Assembly (NCBI GenBank): GCA_032719365.1 | Contig: CM064873.1 | Span: 46,228,332-46,292,331, forward strand | DNA from: Prinsepia uniflora | Lineage: Eukaryota > Streptophyta > Magnoliopsida > Rosales > Rosaceae | DNA length: 64,000 nt | Reading direction: 5' to 3' | In this document: piece by piece, positions 22,415 to 34,745 of the stretch | Numbering within the stretch: the stretch's first letter is position 1 | How the letters are laid out: each line of letters opens with the position of its first letter | The notes under the pieces: generated by a model | Seen by the model: only the letters and a program-made list of their open reading frames with translations | The model's database searches: none | What the model was told of the DNA's origin: nothing | Position numbers and translations under genes: made by a program

Positions 22415-25392
22415 ACTTGGTATCAGAGCACGGTTGCTCTTTTGTGTGCGCAGGTCGAGGGTGTGATGTCTCTTTGGGCTGCAATTCGTTATCAACCTGA
22501 TAGATAGTTTTTGGGTTTGGATAGTGGATGGAGTGTGATTGGCCCGATACGCTGTGCGTTAATGTGATTCGACCCAAGTGGGGTTGATTGTGATGAACTG
22601 GTATTGTGGGACCGTCGGTTCGGTCATGTGATATTGGATTGTTGTGCTGCTAGGTGCAGCCAGGTTCGGGGAACCTCATTTGAGTAATGGTCTAAAATGT
22701 GAACCCTTGTGGTGGTTTCAAGTGTGAGGGATGTTGGTTCATCGGAGTTGGCCGATGACCTAGTGGTGGAACCCACATTGAGTTGATGGTAGGATTGGAT
22801 TTGACGTCTATTCGATGTCAGGACCGCGGGGTCGGTCAGGTTGTGGATTTTATATTACGGGAAGTGGTTGGGTTCGGTTGAACCATAGGGTGTGATTGTG
22901 GAACACTAGTATTAAAAAGGTAAACCTTAATTGTGGCTAGTGGATGAGAACTTGTGCTGCGACGAGCGGTTGAGGTCATGGATGACCATGTGGATGGCTC
23001 TGGTGAGTCTAGGCAGAACTATGGGATCCGATTTACGGATACGGTTCTGAGATAAATTATGGAATCCCGTGCTGGATTGGGTATTGGTGTGATGTGTGGA
23101 TGCGGATCTCGATAGCAATGACAGTTAGTCGGAAGTCATATGGAGATGACTGGCTATCGAGGGTAATTGGTGCGGTTATAATACTTGGGGATCAGGGGAC
23201 GTTCGGGGAACGTTCATTTTCCTGATGTGGATTGTCAGATTAGTGGTACCCATAGTCGTGAGGTACGGGATCGTCGTTCGGTGTGAACGGAGATCCAGGG
23301 TTGTCATATTTGCACACGGTGTGCAGTATGGATGTTTGCGGGTTAGTACTTTTGTGCTGATGCTAGTATGGATGCCTGTGTGCTGATACTGGTGTTGTTG
23401 GTAGTGTGTTGGTGCTGGTACTAGCGCTGGTGCTAGTGTCGGTAATGGTGTTGACGATGAGCCACAAGTTGGGGTGTGACTCCGTCATGATGAACATATG
23501 TTCGGTCTTTGAGATTCGGTAGTGGTTGAGTGTTGGACTGGATGGGATCCAGTTAAGATTGTGATGTGTTGGGATAAGTCCCAATGGTGGTGAGATAACC
23601 AGTAAGGAGTGGATTAAAAAGGTATAATTGAGAACTTGGGAAACCGAGTGTTGAACCTGTAAAGGTCGGGATGTGCGAACGGGACAATAACGGATTGATT
23701 GTGGACACGGGGTTGTCCAAGGGAATTGAGGAGGTAGGAAGTCTAGTGGTTAGACTTGACGTCTTGTTGGGAGCATGTCTGTTTCCAACATGGTTGGAAC
23801 CTTAGATTCGAGAAGCGTTGTGATTGGGGAACGAGAGTGGTGTTTGTTCTTGGTGATTGGTATTCCGAAGTCATAGGGGTTGACTTCTTGTTTTCTGCCC
23901 TGGCAGACGTTGAGTGTAGTTACCAGTACGTTGAGCGTGTATTGGTTGGTGGGCCCATGTGTGTTTTTAGGTCATTAGGAGGAGATACGTATTCGAAATT
24001 AGGTAAACGAGATTTCTCATTTTCTGCTTGGTGGCAGAGGATGTTGTGAGTGCAGCGAGTTTTGTTTGCATCCACGTAGGATGAGTTTTGGCGTCATTGT
24101 GTTGGATCATCCTTGGTTTTTCCTAGGTGGAACGACAAGGATCGATACGAACTTGGGTATGTGAGTCGTAAATGACGGAGTTGAACTTCTTTTCGAAGTG
24201 AGGCCCGTATGGTATTCTACTCGGGTGAGTAGGTTTTCAAGGTAGTTGAATTTTGTCAACATTAGACGTGTGGAGGTTGGATTGGCTTCCCTATGAAGTC
24301 AATTGGAGGTATTGAACGGGTAACCGATAGGTTCGGTTTTGGATGTGTCTTGGTAAATGTGAACGAGATTTTGGGATTTGGAATCGAATTTCTGGGTGAC
24401 GATTCAGGATTCGATTTTGGAACTTGAAAGTATATTTCTGGATTTGGGTACGGAATGATTATTCCAAATGCTAGCTTACGGAATAATGATTTCGGATTCG
24501 GATTTGGATAAGAATTAAAATTTGATGTCTGGGCTTGGATCCGGGATTTCTTACGAAATTGCGGATTCGGATTCGGAATTGTAACTAAATTATAGGTGGA
24601 GTTTCGTTTTGTCTCATGCTGGATTGGGCAAATGTACTCCATTATTGGAACGCGTTCGGCTATGACCTAGGTGGTTGTAGTCTGGTTATTAGGTAGATGT
24701 GTGTACTTCGTACATGGTTCGAGGTACAATACCTTGTAGACTTGTGATGTCTAGTTACGGTATACGGGATATACCCGAGGTGTGTTGGTGAACGTGTTGG
24801 TAGTCGGATTGGTTCCGATACCATGGGATTGGTTATGGACCGGACATTACTATGCAATGGGTCGTGGTAATTCCGATGTGTTTAATCACACACAGATCGT
24901 GTGAAAGGTCGGTAAATGTTTACTAAGTCAAGTACGTTGGTGGCATGTGTAGCGACGAGTGGGTCTAGTGTCGGTTTTTGACTGACAACAACTGTGTGGT
25001 GACAGTTTGTCAGGATGTGTCAACATAGACTGTTGAGTGGGGTCAGCTGACTCCTAGTGGGAGTGGGAAAGGAACCGTCGAGTTGTTACGTCAACGAGAG
25101 GGTTGATTTGACAAGTGGTGTCAAATTCGAAACAAGTAGTTTCAGTCATTCGACGGGGTCGAATGTAGTCGTTGCGTTTTGAGTACTAGTGGTACTTTTG
25201 GGTGCAGACAAGTTTTGTCTGATTAGTTGGTGTACAGGTGTACACGTGTCGCGTGGTCGATTCCACTTTCCACGGGGTGTTTGTGGAATCAGGATAGTCG
25301 AGTTTCGAGAGCGAAACTAATTAAGGAGGGAAGTACGTCTGAGTTTAGATCGGTTGGAATTTCGAGGACGAAATTTATTAAGGAGGGAAGAT
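22415..25392 (+). other. Non-coding internal region 2 of the three-LTR element
   Basis: 2,978 bp, the same length as internal region 1 and differing by only about eight substitutions that I could spot by eye. Starts with a PBS and ends with the hairpin/PPT doublet. No coding capacity. Confidence 0.85.
22418..22429 (+). promoter_or_regulatory. Primer binding site after LTR 2
   Basis: TGGTATCAGAGC, identical to the site after LTR 1. Confidence 0.85.
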
Positions 25393-28300
25393 TGTAACGA
25401 CCCGTCCCGAATTCCGGGATTAGATTAGTGACTAATCTTGATTAGTGAGGTTGAACGGTGGTTAGTAGGGCGGAATCGGACAAAATGTGCAAAATGACCG
25501 TTTTGCCCCTGGTCGTGGGCAAAATGTTGACTTTTTGATCGGAGCGGTCAAATGGACTTTGACCGATGACCGTGACGTAGTTCGGGACGTCACGAGTTTA
25601 TAGATAGGTGGCACGTTCGATTCCGACATTCGTAGAAAAAGTTACGGTGTTCGGAAGTTGAGGGGTATTTTGGTAATTTGGCTTATTAGGGGCCAAATGT
25701 TGACTTTTTGATCGGGAGGTCCGATGGACTAGGGCCAAGGACCGTTACGTAGGTATCATCGATACGAATCCAACGACAGGCGGCATGCCGAAATCGGAGA
25801 TTCGACGACAACGTTATGGTCAAGGAAACGAACTAAAGAACCGAGGCTCGGATTAAAATAATAATATAATAATGAATAGTGACCGTTGACTGTGCACATC
25901 CGGATGAGTGACAAGTGTCACCCATCCCTTGTTTCCAGCTCCATGTTTCCCTCCCAACACCATCATTACTACATCATCATCATCTAATCCACCATTTCCC
26001 TTAATTTCCTCTTCTTTGTTCCTAAACCGTGCACAAAATTGGGGGAATCAGATTGGGAGAATTGGCTCCCTCTCTCTGCCGTTCCTGAGAGAAAAATGAG
26101 AGACTAAGATGTTTGAATTAACTGGGAAACACGAGGGTTTGAGTGTGGGTTGAATTTTGGATTTTGGATTTCGGGAAAATTCGAATTGAAGGAATTGAGC
26201 CGTGAGGATCAAATTGGAGATTACCTTCAGCTTCCTGGGAGTGCCACGATCAGTTTTGTCGAAGGAACGAAGGGATTTGGCCACCAATTGGCTCTGATCA
26301 CACTTGGTGACAGAGGAGGAACTTCGAGCTTGAGTCGTGGAGTTTGAGGCTTCGATTGATTCAATTGAGGTGGGGGAACTACTTCTCATGATCCCACGAT
26401 GCTTCTGGGTTCATCAATTGAAGGAAAAAGGCTGTGGTTGACAGAACTCCATTGTTGAACAGTGACGGTGCTCGAGCTTGAGTCGTGACGTTTGAGCACA
26501 GGATTGATGCAATTGATGTGGGGGAATTGTTCCTCATGGTCCATTGATGCTTCTGGATGCATCAATTGGATGAAACCTGCAGCAATTGACGGAATTCCAT
26601 GAATGAACAGTGTTCGGAGTGTTCTTGGTGTTCATCATCGAATCGTGGGATTCTGGGTAAGGATTTGTGTAATTGAGGTTACAGACTTGTAATTGAACTA
26701 AGAACGAAACTAACTGATTGATCAATTGAAGGAATTAAGATCGAATTGACAGGATTGGAACCGGGTTGTATCGCGGGTGAGTTGGACCGGTTTACCAGAG
26801 AAACGGGTTGGGCTGGTGACACTGTAGCAGGCGCGTGAGTTTCACGCGCAGCCACTCACGACGGCGCGTGACGGCGCGTGGGCACGAATCTCGAGGTGAG
26901 GTCAACATGACTTTTAATCCATTCGATGTAACAGACATTTTGGAATTGGTTTCGTGTCGATCGGACACCGTCTCGATATTGTTCGGGATATCCGAATATT
27001 TTAAATTAAGTTTAAAAATAAGTAAAAATTCGGAAAAATTACGGAACTTTGATAGGATGTTAATGATGAGGTTAGTGACCCTCTATTGTGATTTGGACAG
27101 GATTGGGAGTCCCAGTGATAGTGGTGTGGCCCGGGAGTGCCGGTGGCACGCGTATCGAGGCATACCGTTAAAATGGTCTGTGAGTGGACTTTGGTTTTAT
27201 AAATCCTATGCATGCTTAAATGTGATATATGGTTTATATACATGATTTCTATGATGGTATTTGTGAGTATTGATTTTGGGTATGTTGCACGTATTTCGAG
27301 GTATTTTCCGTATTTCACGTGTATCGGGATTAACGGTTTATTTGTGGTTTTGCGTGCTTGTGGTTAAATAAATAATATGATAAAACGGTTTTTATATTGG
27401 AAGACGAACTCGGGCTTGAGGCCCACTTGTTTTGGAAATCTCGGACTTGGAGTCCATTTGAGTACGTAATCGGGCTGCGGGCCCAGTTGGTTTATAAGTC
27501 GGGCTGCGGGCCCAGTTGGTTTATAAATCGGGCCGTGCGCCCAGTAGTTCATAAAGTCGGGCATGAGGCCCAGTTGGATTAAAATGATGATTTCGGGTCA
27601 GGGGCCCTATATTTAATAAATGTGGTTTCGGGTCAGGGACCCTAAATGGAATTGTGTTGTTTTATGGAAAATTCGGGCAGGGCCCATTGTGATGTTGTGA
27701 AATGAGTTAATAAAACTGTTTTTCCATATACCATCTGTACATATGGATATATGATGGTCTCCTCCAGATGTCCGGGACACTGGGGAAGTCACGTTGCATT
27801 GCCTGTGAAGGGTCACCATACGGAGCAGCCGGACCGTATGATGACTCAGGAGCAGGATTACTATGATTGACGTCTGGGACGTCAGACATCAAGGATGTCA
27901 GATATATGGACCCGGAGAGACCCCGGGCAGCACGCGTAGCTTATGAAACCGTGAGATATGACGTCAGGGACGTCAAGCGTCTGGGACGCTAAGCATCTGG
28001 GATGCTGGTGATGGTAATGGTAAAATATGGATTAATGAATAAAATGGCTTATTGGTTGGATATGTGTTATGTGGTAAAAATGGATTATTGGTTATGAAAT
28101 GGTATGTAGGGTCGGGGACCCTAAATGGTTTTGGATTTTTGAATTGATGTTCATTTATGGTCGTGGGTGGTGACCCACATGGTTTTAATATGTATGGTGG
28201 TGGTATTCCACAGTTTTGGGCTGAGTTCCCACACTTGGTTTTTGGTTAACGGTTTTTGGGCTAAGGCCCTAAGGGCTCGGTTGAGCAAACGTTTTGGTTA

Positions 28301-28598
28301 CTGGTTTTTGTGGCATGCATACGTTTTTTATTGGAGGGCATAAATGTCTTATAATGTATTTGGTAAACTTATTGGTTTTTGTCCACTCACAGCTTTTGGT
28401 TTTAATGCCCTTCAGGTTGATCACGGATGCGATTGCAGCAGAGACTGGGACATTGCACACCTCCTCCATCGATCCTTGCGCACTCTGGATGCCCCGTTGG
28501 GCAGTGGCTCTTGGTTATCCCTTGTCTGACACCTCTTGTTGGACGGGAGCAGGGCACATTCCACGGTAATCCCGGGGGGATTGGGATGGGTCCTGTCA
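25393..28598 (+). repeat. LTR 3 of the three-LTR element
   Basis: 3,206 bp. It ends GGGTCCTGTCA and is followed directly by the target duplication GCAAC instead of a primer site, so this is the true 3' end of the element. Confidence 0.9.
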
Positions 28599-31154
28599 GC
28601 AACAACCTAGAGGGTATCGAAAACACGAAAAGACTGTGAGTGGACAAAAATAAAGTTTAAGTTCAAAAACATTTCATAAAACAATGGCAATTATACCCTC
28701 CATTTCAAATCCAATGCATTCATATTAATTTCATGTCATAAAACACGTATGAAAACCAAACACATTTTCCTTTTTCTCAAATCCCGGGCCTCAGCCTAAA
28801 ATCACCGAAAACCATTTCATCCGGGCCACTGCCAAAAACCTCAGAAAACCATTATCATCGAATCTCAATGAAAACCAAAGCATATTGAACCACATTTCCA
28901 TCCATCGAACCTGCGGGATCTATCCGAGTCTTTAAACTCCCGAGTCTTTAAACTCAACAGGCCTACGGGGGAAATATCAATATATCCGAGTCTTTAAACT
29001 CACAGACCATTTCGACGTCGCCTCGATACAAGCGCACTTACGCCGTTTCTGGCCAGTTCGCTAATCTCAGCTTCCCTAAACCTGCCCAAATCCCAATATA
29101 AGGTTACTAACTACTTCACAATACTCATACTAAAGCCCCATAATTTTCCCGTTTTAACCGAGCCCTAAAACCTTCGGACATCCCGAAACATATCGAGACG
29201 ATGTCCGATTAACCCGAAACTAGTGCCAAAATGTTCGTTACAACAAATACTTAAAAGTCGTGTTGGAAACTTCCCCAAACTAGAACCCACGCGCGTCTGG
29301 AAGGTTCTGCATGTGAAACCCACGCGCGTGAACAGTGTCACCCTCTTCCTCTCGCCGACCCGATTCAGACCGGTTTGAACCAGTCCGGTTCGACCAAGCC
29401 GGCGTGAGCGGTTTTGTCCCATTTTCATCCGTTTTAAAAGCCTGATTAGTCCATTAGTTTCGTCCTTCTCCTCTCAATCTACTAACCTACTCTATTTGTA
29501 ACAAAAACCACAAAATCTTACCTTCCCGTTCAAACGTTCAGCCCGCACTCTGCACCCTTACCGTCCAAGGTTTTCCAGCTTCCTCCAGCCTCCAATTTTG
29601 TCCCAAATGACCTGTTTTCTTTCCCACATCACGTTTGAGTCATTAATAGTTATCAACAAGGGCAACAAATCCATAATCGATTTTGAAATCCAAAACATAC
29701 CGTATCGGGTTCGCCGGCCACCGTCCACGGCGAGCCACCAAGTCGTGTTCATTCAAGTCCCAGACACCTCAGAGTCATACTTAAATCCTCAATTATGCTC
29801 CTAAACCCTTCTTTCATCGTCCACATTGAGACTCAAAACAGAGGAGGTACAAGGTTCCCTCCCTTTCGTCGCCGTCCTCCGCTGTCGAACGTCGCCGTGA
29901 CCACCATCCATCTCAGAACAACCCTTCTTACAACTTGCCTTCACAAACCATCAGCATCTGATCAGGTTTTGAGGAGGTTGGGGTCCTAGATCATCCTGGC
30001 CTCTGTCTTTTCACAGTTAACAGCCACCGCCCACGGTGGCCCTTGTGACGGCACCAACACCAGCTCACCGTCTGTTTTAACTTTGCACTCTCACACCTCT
30101 CAGTCTCCCCTGTTTTCTGCTCTACACGGTGCACACACAAAACGTTTAAACGGGTTCAAGGCGGTGATCGATGTTTCTCAAACCATCCAATGGGGGCCAC
30201 GTGTCACAAACCCCTGGGCACCAATCCAAGTTAACAGCCAAGTGTCCTTATCTGATTGGAACACTTCCCAATGCACCAAAAAGACCAAACTGCCCCTCTT
30301 GTTCAATTTTTACGGTTTTACCCCTCACGTTCTAGACCCGTAACTTGCTCGTTCAATATCCGATGAACGCATGCCACCTGTCGTTGAACTTAGGACGGCG
30401 AGATCTACGTAACGGTCCCTCGGTCTACGTGTCAAAACCTCGTCACACGAAAAATCAACTTTTCCCCTATTAACCCAAATTACGGTAATGCCCTCAATCT
30501 TCCAAACATCATAACTTCCTCCTCGGATGTCGGAATCGGGCGTGCCACCTGTCTACGGACTCGTGACACCGTCACGGTCATCGGTCAATGTCCAATTGAC
30601 CATCCAAACTCAAAGTCAACATTTTGCCCAACCTAGGGGCAAAATCGTCATTCTGCGCCCAAGGTCCAAAAGTAACCCACTAACTACCGATTAAGCGTAC
30701 TAATCCGTCACTAATCCCTCCGCTAATCCCGACTCCCGGGACTGGTTGTTACAATGATAGTGTGTGGTTTTGTGTGATGTTTAGGATGATTATTGATGTT
30801 ATTGCTTTATGGATGGTTTACATGTTTTTTGAGGTCATGTACTGTGTTCTATATTCTAGTTATTTGGAATTTATACGGTTTTTATATGCATGCATAGTTT
30901 TAGAAAATAGAGGATAAAATGTTAAGTTTCGATTTATGTTTTTAAATTATTTATTTTTGTCCACTCACATGATTGGCATAACCTTCCATGGCTATTGCAT
31001 GAAATTCGGGGCAAATCGAGAGGTAGAGGTATGAATGACAAGTCAAATATCCCTTGTCTGACTAGCTGAGGGTAATTTTTGTATTATGTATTGCTTGTTA
31101 GAGAGTAGGGTCGAGGTGTGGTTTACAAGGCGTTTTCAGGGCCGGGTCTTTTCA

Positions 31155-32702
31155 TTGATCTCTGAGATGCCAAGTGCTAAGATCGGCCTTTAAAATGCAT
31201 TTAAAAGAGAGTAAGAGATGAGTGAGGGTGTGAATGTGTTAGGTTTTTGAGAATCTGAGATGGTGACTAAGGTCATGAGGGTGAAGCGTAAGGTCAAGGA
31301 GGTGATTGAGGTGTGAGTCGTGAGGGTAAGGTGTAAGGCCTTGAGGGTGAGGCGTGATGCCATGTGGAGTAAGGCATTACTCTTCCAGCATGAAGTCGTT
31401 ATGGTGATGTGATTGAGGTGATGGAAGGAGATGGTGTGTGATGAGACTGAAGGAGGTGAGATGTGGGCAGTCTCGCACTATCAAAGGAGATGAAGACGAG
31501 AGAGGGGGGGGGGGGGGGTGAGGTTCTTCGATATTATCAAACTCGAGGTGAAGAAATGACACCGTTTAAATTAAGGTTGGATTCTAGGTTCGGACGAGGC
31601 TAGTAAAGTTACAAGCTATTGAAAACCAAAATTGAATGTGCTCCGATCCTATTCAGTCCAATTCTCTTGATTTTGCTTCGTTTTTTTTTGGGACGGTTCC
31701 GGCTCAATTTGGTATTTTGGTCGATTTTTTCGTACTAATTAATAGCCCTACTCTCATCTACAATATCTCACTTTTGTAAATGAATGAAGAAAAAAAAAAC
31801 TTTATTTCACCACTTTGTCACTAAATGGAAAAGTTAAACATCAGTCAAGACTTCCTTTGTGTTTATGTGAGGTTTGGTTCTTATTTATAAGAATCGAGCC
31901 ACCGAATTTTGATTCCTATAACATTATTTTTACAATAGTGAGCATCGTATGAATGATTTTATGTATTAATAGAGCGACCCAAATTGTTTTTTTTATTGAA
32001 GGCCTAAATTGTTTTTTATTGCTCATTTATTTATTGTTTCTTATTATGTATATTTCTCTATCTATTAAATAATATGTCCCACCACCTATAGGAATCAAAC
32101 TCCTAAGAACAATACACAAATAAGAAGCACTTTCATAGAACTCAAAATTTCCAGCTTGTGTGGGAGTATAATTCCTATAAAAAAATTCCGACCTCGTGCA
32201 TGTGAGAGTTTGATTCTTATCAATTGGGATCAAACTCAGTTTTTCTACCATAGTGTGGGAGAATCAAACTTAATTTTTCCGCCCTACCAAATTTAATTTT
32301 TATGCCCTACCGTGGGAGAATCAAAATTAGTTTTTATGCCCTATAGTGGAAGGCCTTATGATACAACCTGTCCCATCCCATAAACGAGAAATTAGAACTG
32401 GTAAATTACCAAAATACTCCCACTATGCCATTGATAGGATTAAACATCACTAATCAGATGACAACTTATGTTATAAGTGTCGTCATATTCTGAGAGACGA
32501 CGTTTTAAGCCAAATCCGTCGTATATAATGACATAAAGGCAACCGTTTTTTTTATAAGTGTCGTCTATGATTTGTGTATGGGATAAGTGGGAATGGAAAA
32601 TTTTCCCAACACTGAAAGCAGCTAAGATAAACTCACAAGCACACATATCACTCCTCTCAAACTCACAAGCACACAAACTCAATTACAAGGTCGATCAAAA
32701 AT
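31155..32702. other. Degraded intergenic sequence between two LTR nests
   Basis: Includes a degenerate tandem stretch of ggtcatgagggtgaagcgt-like words (31,265-31,365) and the right arm of the TIR-like element (to 31,750). Further on is a possible decayed LTR start (about 32,359: tgatacaacctgtcccatccc), then two copies of tataagtgtcgtc (about 32,472 and 32,556), a word often seen near plant CACTA-type ends. No gene recognised. Confidence 0.4.
31504..31518 (+). repeat. Poly-G tract (15 G)
   Basis: Uninterrupted run of 15 G following gagag. Such runs are unstable and hard to assemble; the exact length is uncertain. Confidence 0.8.
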
Positions 32703-34446
32703 TGTAACGACCCGTCCCGAATTTTAGGATTATATTAGTGACTAATGAAAGATTAGTGTGATTAATCGATGATTATTTGAGCTAAATCGGACGGACGGTG
32801 TAAAATGATTGTTTTGCCCCTATAATTGGGTAAAAAGATGACTTTTGACCCGGGAGGTCCAATGCACGAGTACCGATGACCGTGGCGTAGATCAGGACGT
32901 CACGAGTCCTTAGACAGGCGGCATGTCGGAATCGTACGTCGGACGGAAAAGTTGTGGTCACGGGTGCAAAATATGAAATTTAACGTCTCGGGATTCGATT
33001 AAAATAATATTAAAATATGTTTGGGTAGATATTTTTGTGGGGCCCTTGGATGAGTGACAAGTGTCACTCATCCCATTGGTCACTTTCCTTAAAGAGGGGA
33101 TCTATGTCCTTTAGCCATTAAATTAATTAATTAATTAAACCCAAACACTTGGGATTATATCTTCATCTTCTCTGTTGTCTTCTTTCCTTTTAGCCCGTGA
33201 GAATAAACATCCCAAAACCCACACCCTCAATCCAGCGACCTCACCCATTGATGATGGTGTAAACATGAAAATGAAAGGGGGGACTGAGACGAGTCGAATG
33301 GTGTTGATGACGTCGATCGTCGTGGACGGCGGTGCACAGTGGCTTGGTTCGGAGGCAAGGCACCAAATGCCTATTTTTGGAATTCAAAAATGGAAAGGCG
33401 TGAAGTAGGGCTGTCGATCTTTTATGTGTTTTGGAGGTTTCTCCTGAGGTCGAGACGACCGTGGTGGTGGCCACGGCGGTGCCCACGACGGTGAGAGAGG
33501 TAAGAACGTGCGAGGCCTCTGTTTGCATTCAAAAATGGCAGATTGTGATTTATGTACTGTTGATCATTTTGGATGCTAGGATGAAGCTCTGGAGGTCAAA
33601 AGGGAACTAATGGAATAGAAAACACAGCTGGAGGTGGCTGGGACCGTGTGAACACGACGGTGGAAGGTTGGTCGTATGTTCATTGATCGGGGAGGTAAGA
33701 TACGGACTTGAAATTCATTTTTTGACATCGTAGATTAATAGGAAATGAAAGTACGAAGCTATTGGGATTAGTTTGGAATGAAAACAGGTCAAAAATGGCA
33801 TTGAACCAGTCTCGCCGGTTTGGGTTGGACCGGGCCGGGTCTGCAAAAGGTAGACGATGACACTGTAGCCGACGGTGGCTTTCATGAGCAGTCCCTGTGG
33901 GCGGTGCATAGGAGCGCGTGGGATATATTTTGGGGATGTTGTCAACATGAATTTTAATCTATTTGATGTAATGAACATTTTGAGACTGGTTTTATGTCGA
34001 TCAAACATCGTTTCGAGCTAGTTCGGGATGTCCGAAGGTTTAGGATCAAGTTTTAAAAATAGTTAAAAATTCGGAAAAATTACGGGGCCTTAATGAGAGC
34101 TTAATAAGGTAGTTAGTAACCGTCTAGTATGATTTGGATAGGTTTGAGAGTCCCGGTGATGGTGATTAGCCCGGGAAGGCTTATGGCAGGCATATCGAGG
34201 TGGCAGCATACGACGGTTTGTGAGTGGACCTTGATTTCTAAACTGTGATGCATGCATAAATTTTATATATGTTTTATATATATTATTTCTATCATGATGA
34301 TTATGGATTGGTGATTTACATGATTACACGTATTTCGAGGCGATTTACGTATTTGCATGTATATCGAGGTTTATGGTTTTGTACTGATTATACGTGCTTA
34401 TGGTTTCGGTAATGGTTTAATGAAATGGCTTTGGATTTGAAAAGGT

Positions 34447-34745
34447 AAACTTGGGCATGGGGCCCATTTGTTTTGGAAACCCTCGGACTCGACGTCCATT
34501 TTAGTTACATTATCGGACCAGGGGCCCAATTGGTTCGTGAATTGATTTCAGATTTGAAAATATGGAATCCGGTATGAGACCCATTTAATTTACGAACTCT
34601 CGAACTTGGAGTTCATTTGATATAATAAGGCATCGGGCTGGAGGCCTAGTTGGTTTACGAAATCAAGCTTGAGGCCCAGTTGGTTTACATGATCGGGCTT
34701 GAGGCTCCATTAGTTATGATATCGGACATGAGTCCCATTTATGGT
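34447..34745 (+). repeat. GGGC-type hairpin array in solo LTR D
   Basis: Diverged version of the array: GGGCATGGGGCCC, GGACTCGACGTCC, GGACCAGGGGCCC, GGGCTGGAGGCCT, GGGCTTGAGGCTC, GGACATGAGTCCC, with ttggtttac spacers. Several stems have a mismatch, as expected in an older copy. Confidence 0.65.

Larger units (their letters stand above)
13028..28598 (+). mobile_element. Three-LTR non-autonomous retrotransposon (LTR-int-LTR-int-LTR)
   Basis: 15.57-kb unit with three direct LTRs (13,028-16,231; 19,210-22,414; 25,393-28,598) and two internal regions of exactly equal length (2,978 bp). The outer ends are flanked by the same 5-bp target duplication GCAAC (13,023-13,027 and 28,599-28,603), so the whole array descends from one insertion. 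The LTR start TGTAACGACCC, the primer site TGGTATCAGAGC, and a polypurine tract preceded by TTTCGAGGACGAAA are typical of Tekay/Del chromoviruses. No gag, protease, RT or integrase is encoded, so it must have been mobilised in trans (LARD-like). Confidence 0.9.
12794..30753 (-). mobile_element. Antisense solo LTR C inserted in solo LTR A
   Basis: On the + strand it starts TGTCAGGGCCCACCCC at 12,794 and ends GGTTGTTACA at 30,753, i.e. an LTR in reverse orientation. Perfect 5-bp duplications ATGAT flank it (12,789-12,793 and 30,754-30,758). Without the 13,028-28,603 insertion it is about 2.38 kb. It contains CTGTGAGTGGAC at 28,634-28,645 and three copies of ccgagtctttaaactc between 28,920 and 29,005. 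Two copies of the promoter-side module lie at about 30,300-30,660. No genes. Confidence 0.85.
8076..31154 (+). mobile_element. Solo LTR A (chromovirus type), host of the nested insertions
   Basis: Starts TGTAACGGCCC at 8,076 and ends GGGTCTTTTCA at 31,154, flanked by TTGA (8,072-8,075 and 31,155-31,158). Removing the insertions 9,388-11,904 and 12,794-30,758 leaves about 2.6 kb (8,076-9,387 + 11,905-12,793 + 30,759-31,154), the size of its relatives. It has the family landmarks: a pyrimidine-box/GTTGACTTTTGAT module near 8,130, TGTGAGTGGAC at 9,277-9,287 and its inverse GTCCACTCACA at 30,959-30,969. It is the most diverged LTR of the nest and therefore the oldest. Confidence 0.75.
7740..31750. 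mobile_element. Degraded TIR-bearing (hAT-like) element, split by the LTR nest
   Basis: The left end reads TAGGACTGTTAATCAGT at 7,740 and the complement of the right end at 31,750 reads TAGGGCTATTAATTAGT, an imperfect terminal inverted repeat with further weak similarity inward. Without the LTR nest (8,076-31,154) about 0.93 kb remains. No 8-bp target duplication could be matched outside the TIRs and no transposase was seen, so the hAT assignment rests only on TIR style. The flanks of the nested LTR share a short similar stretch (gagatgcgaagtg / gagatgccaagtg). Confidence 0.3.

Noticed and set aside
13028..28598. Satellite array with a 6.18-kb period
   Set aside because: The unit contains LTR termini, PBS and PPT, and the whole array is flanked by one 5-bp target duplication, so it is a retroelement, not a satellite.
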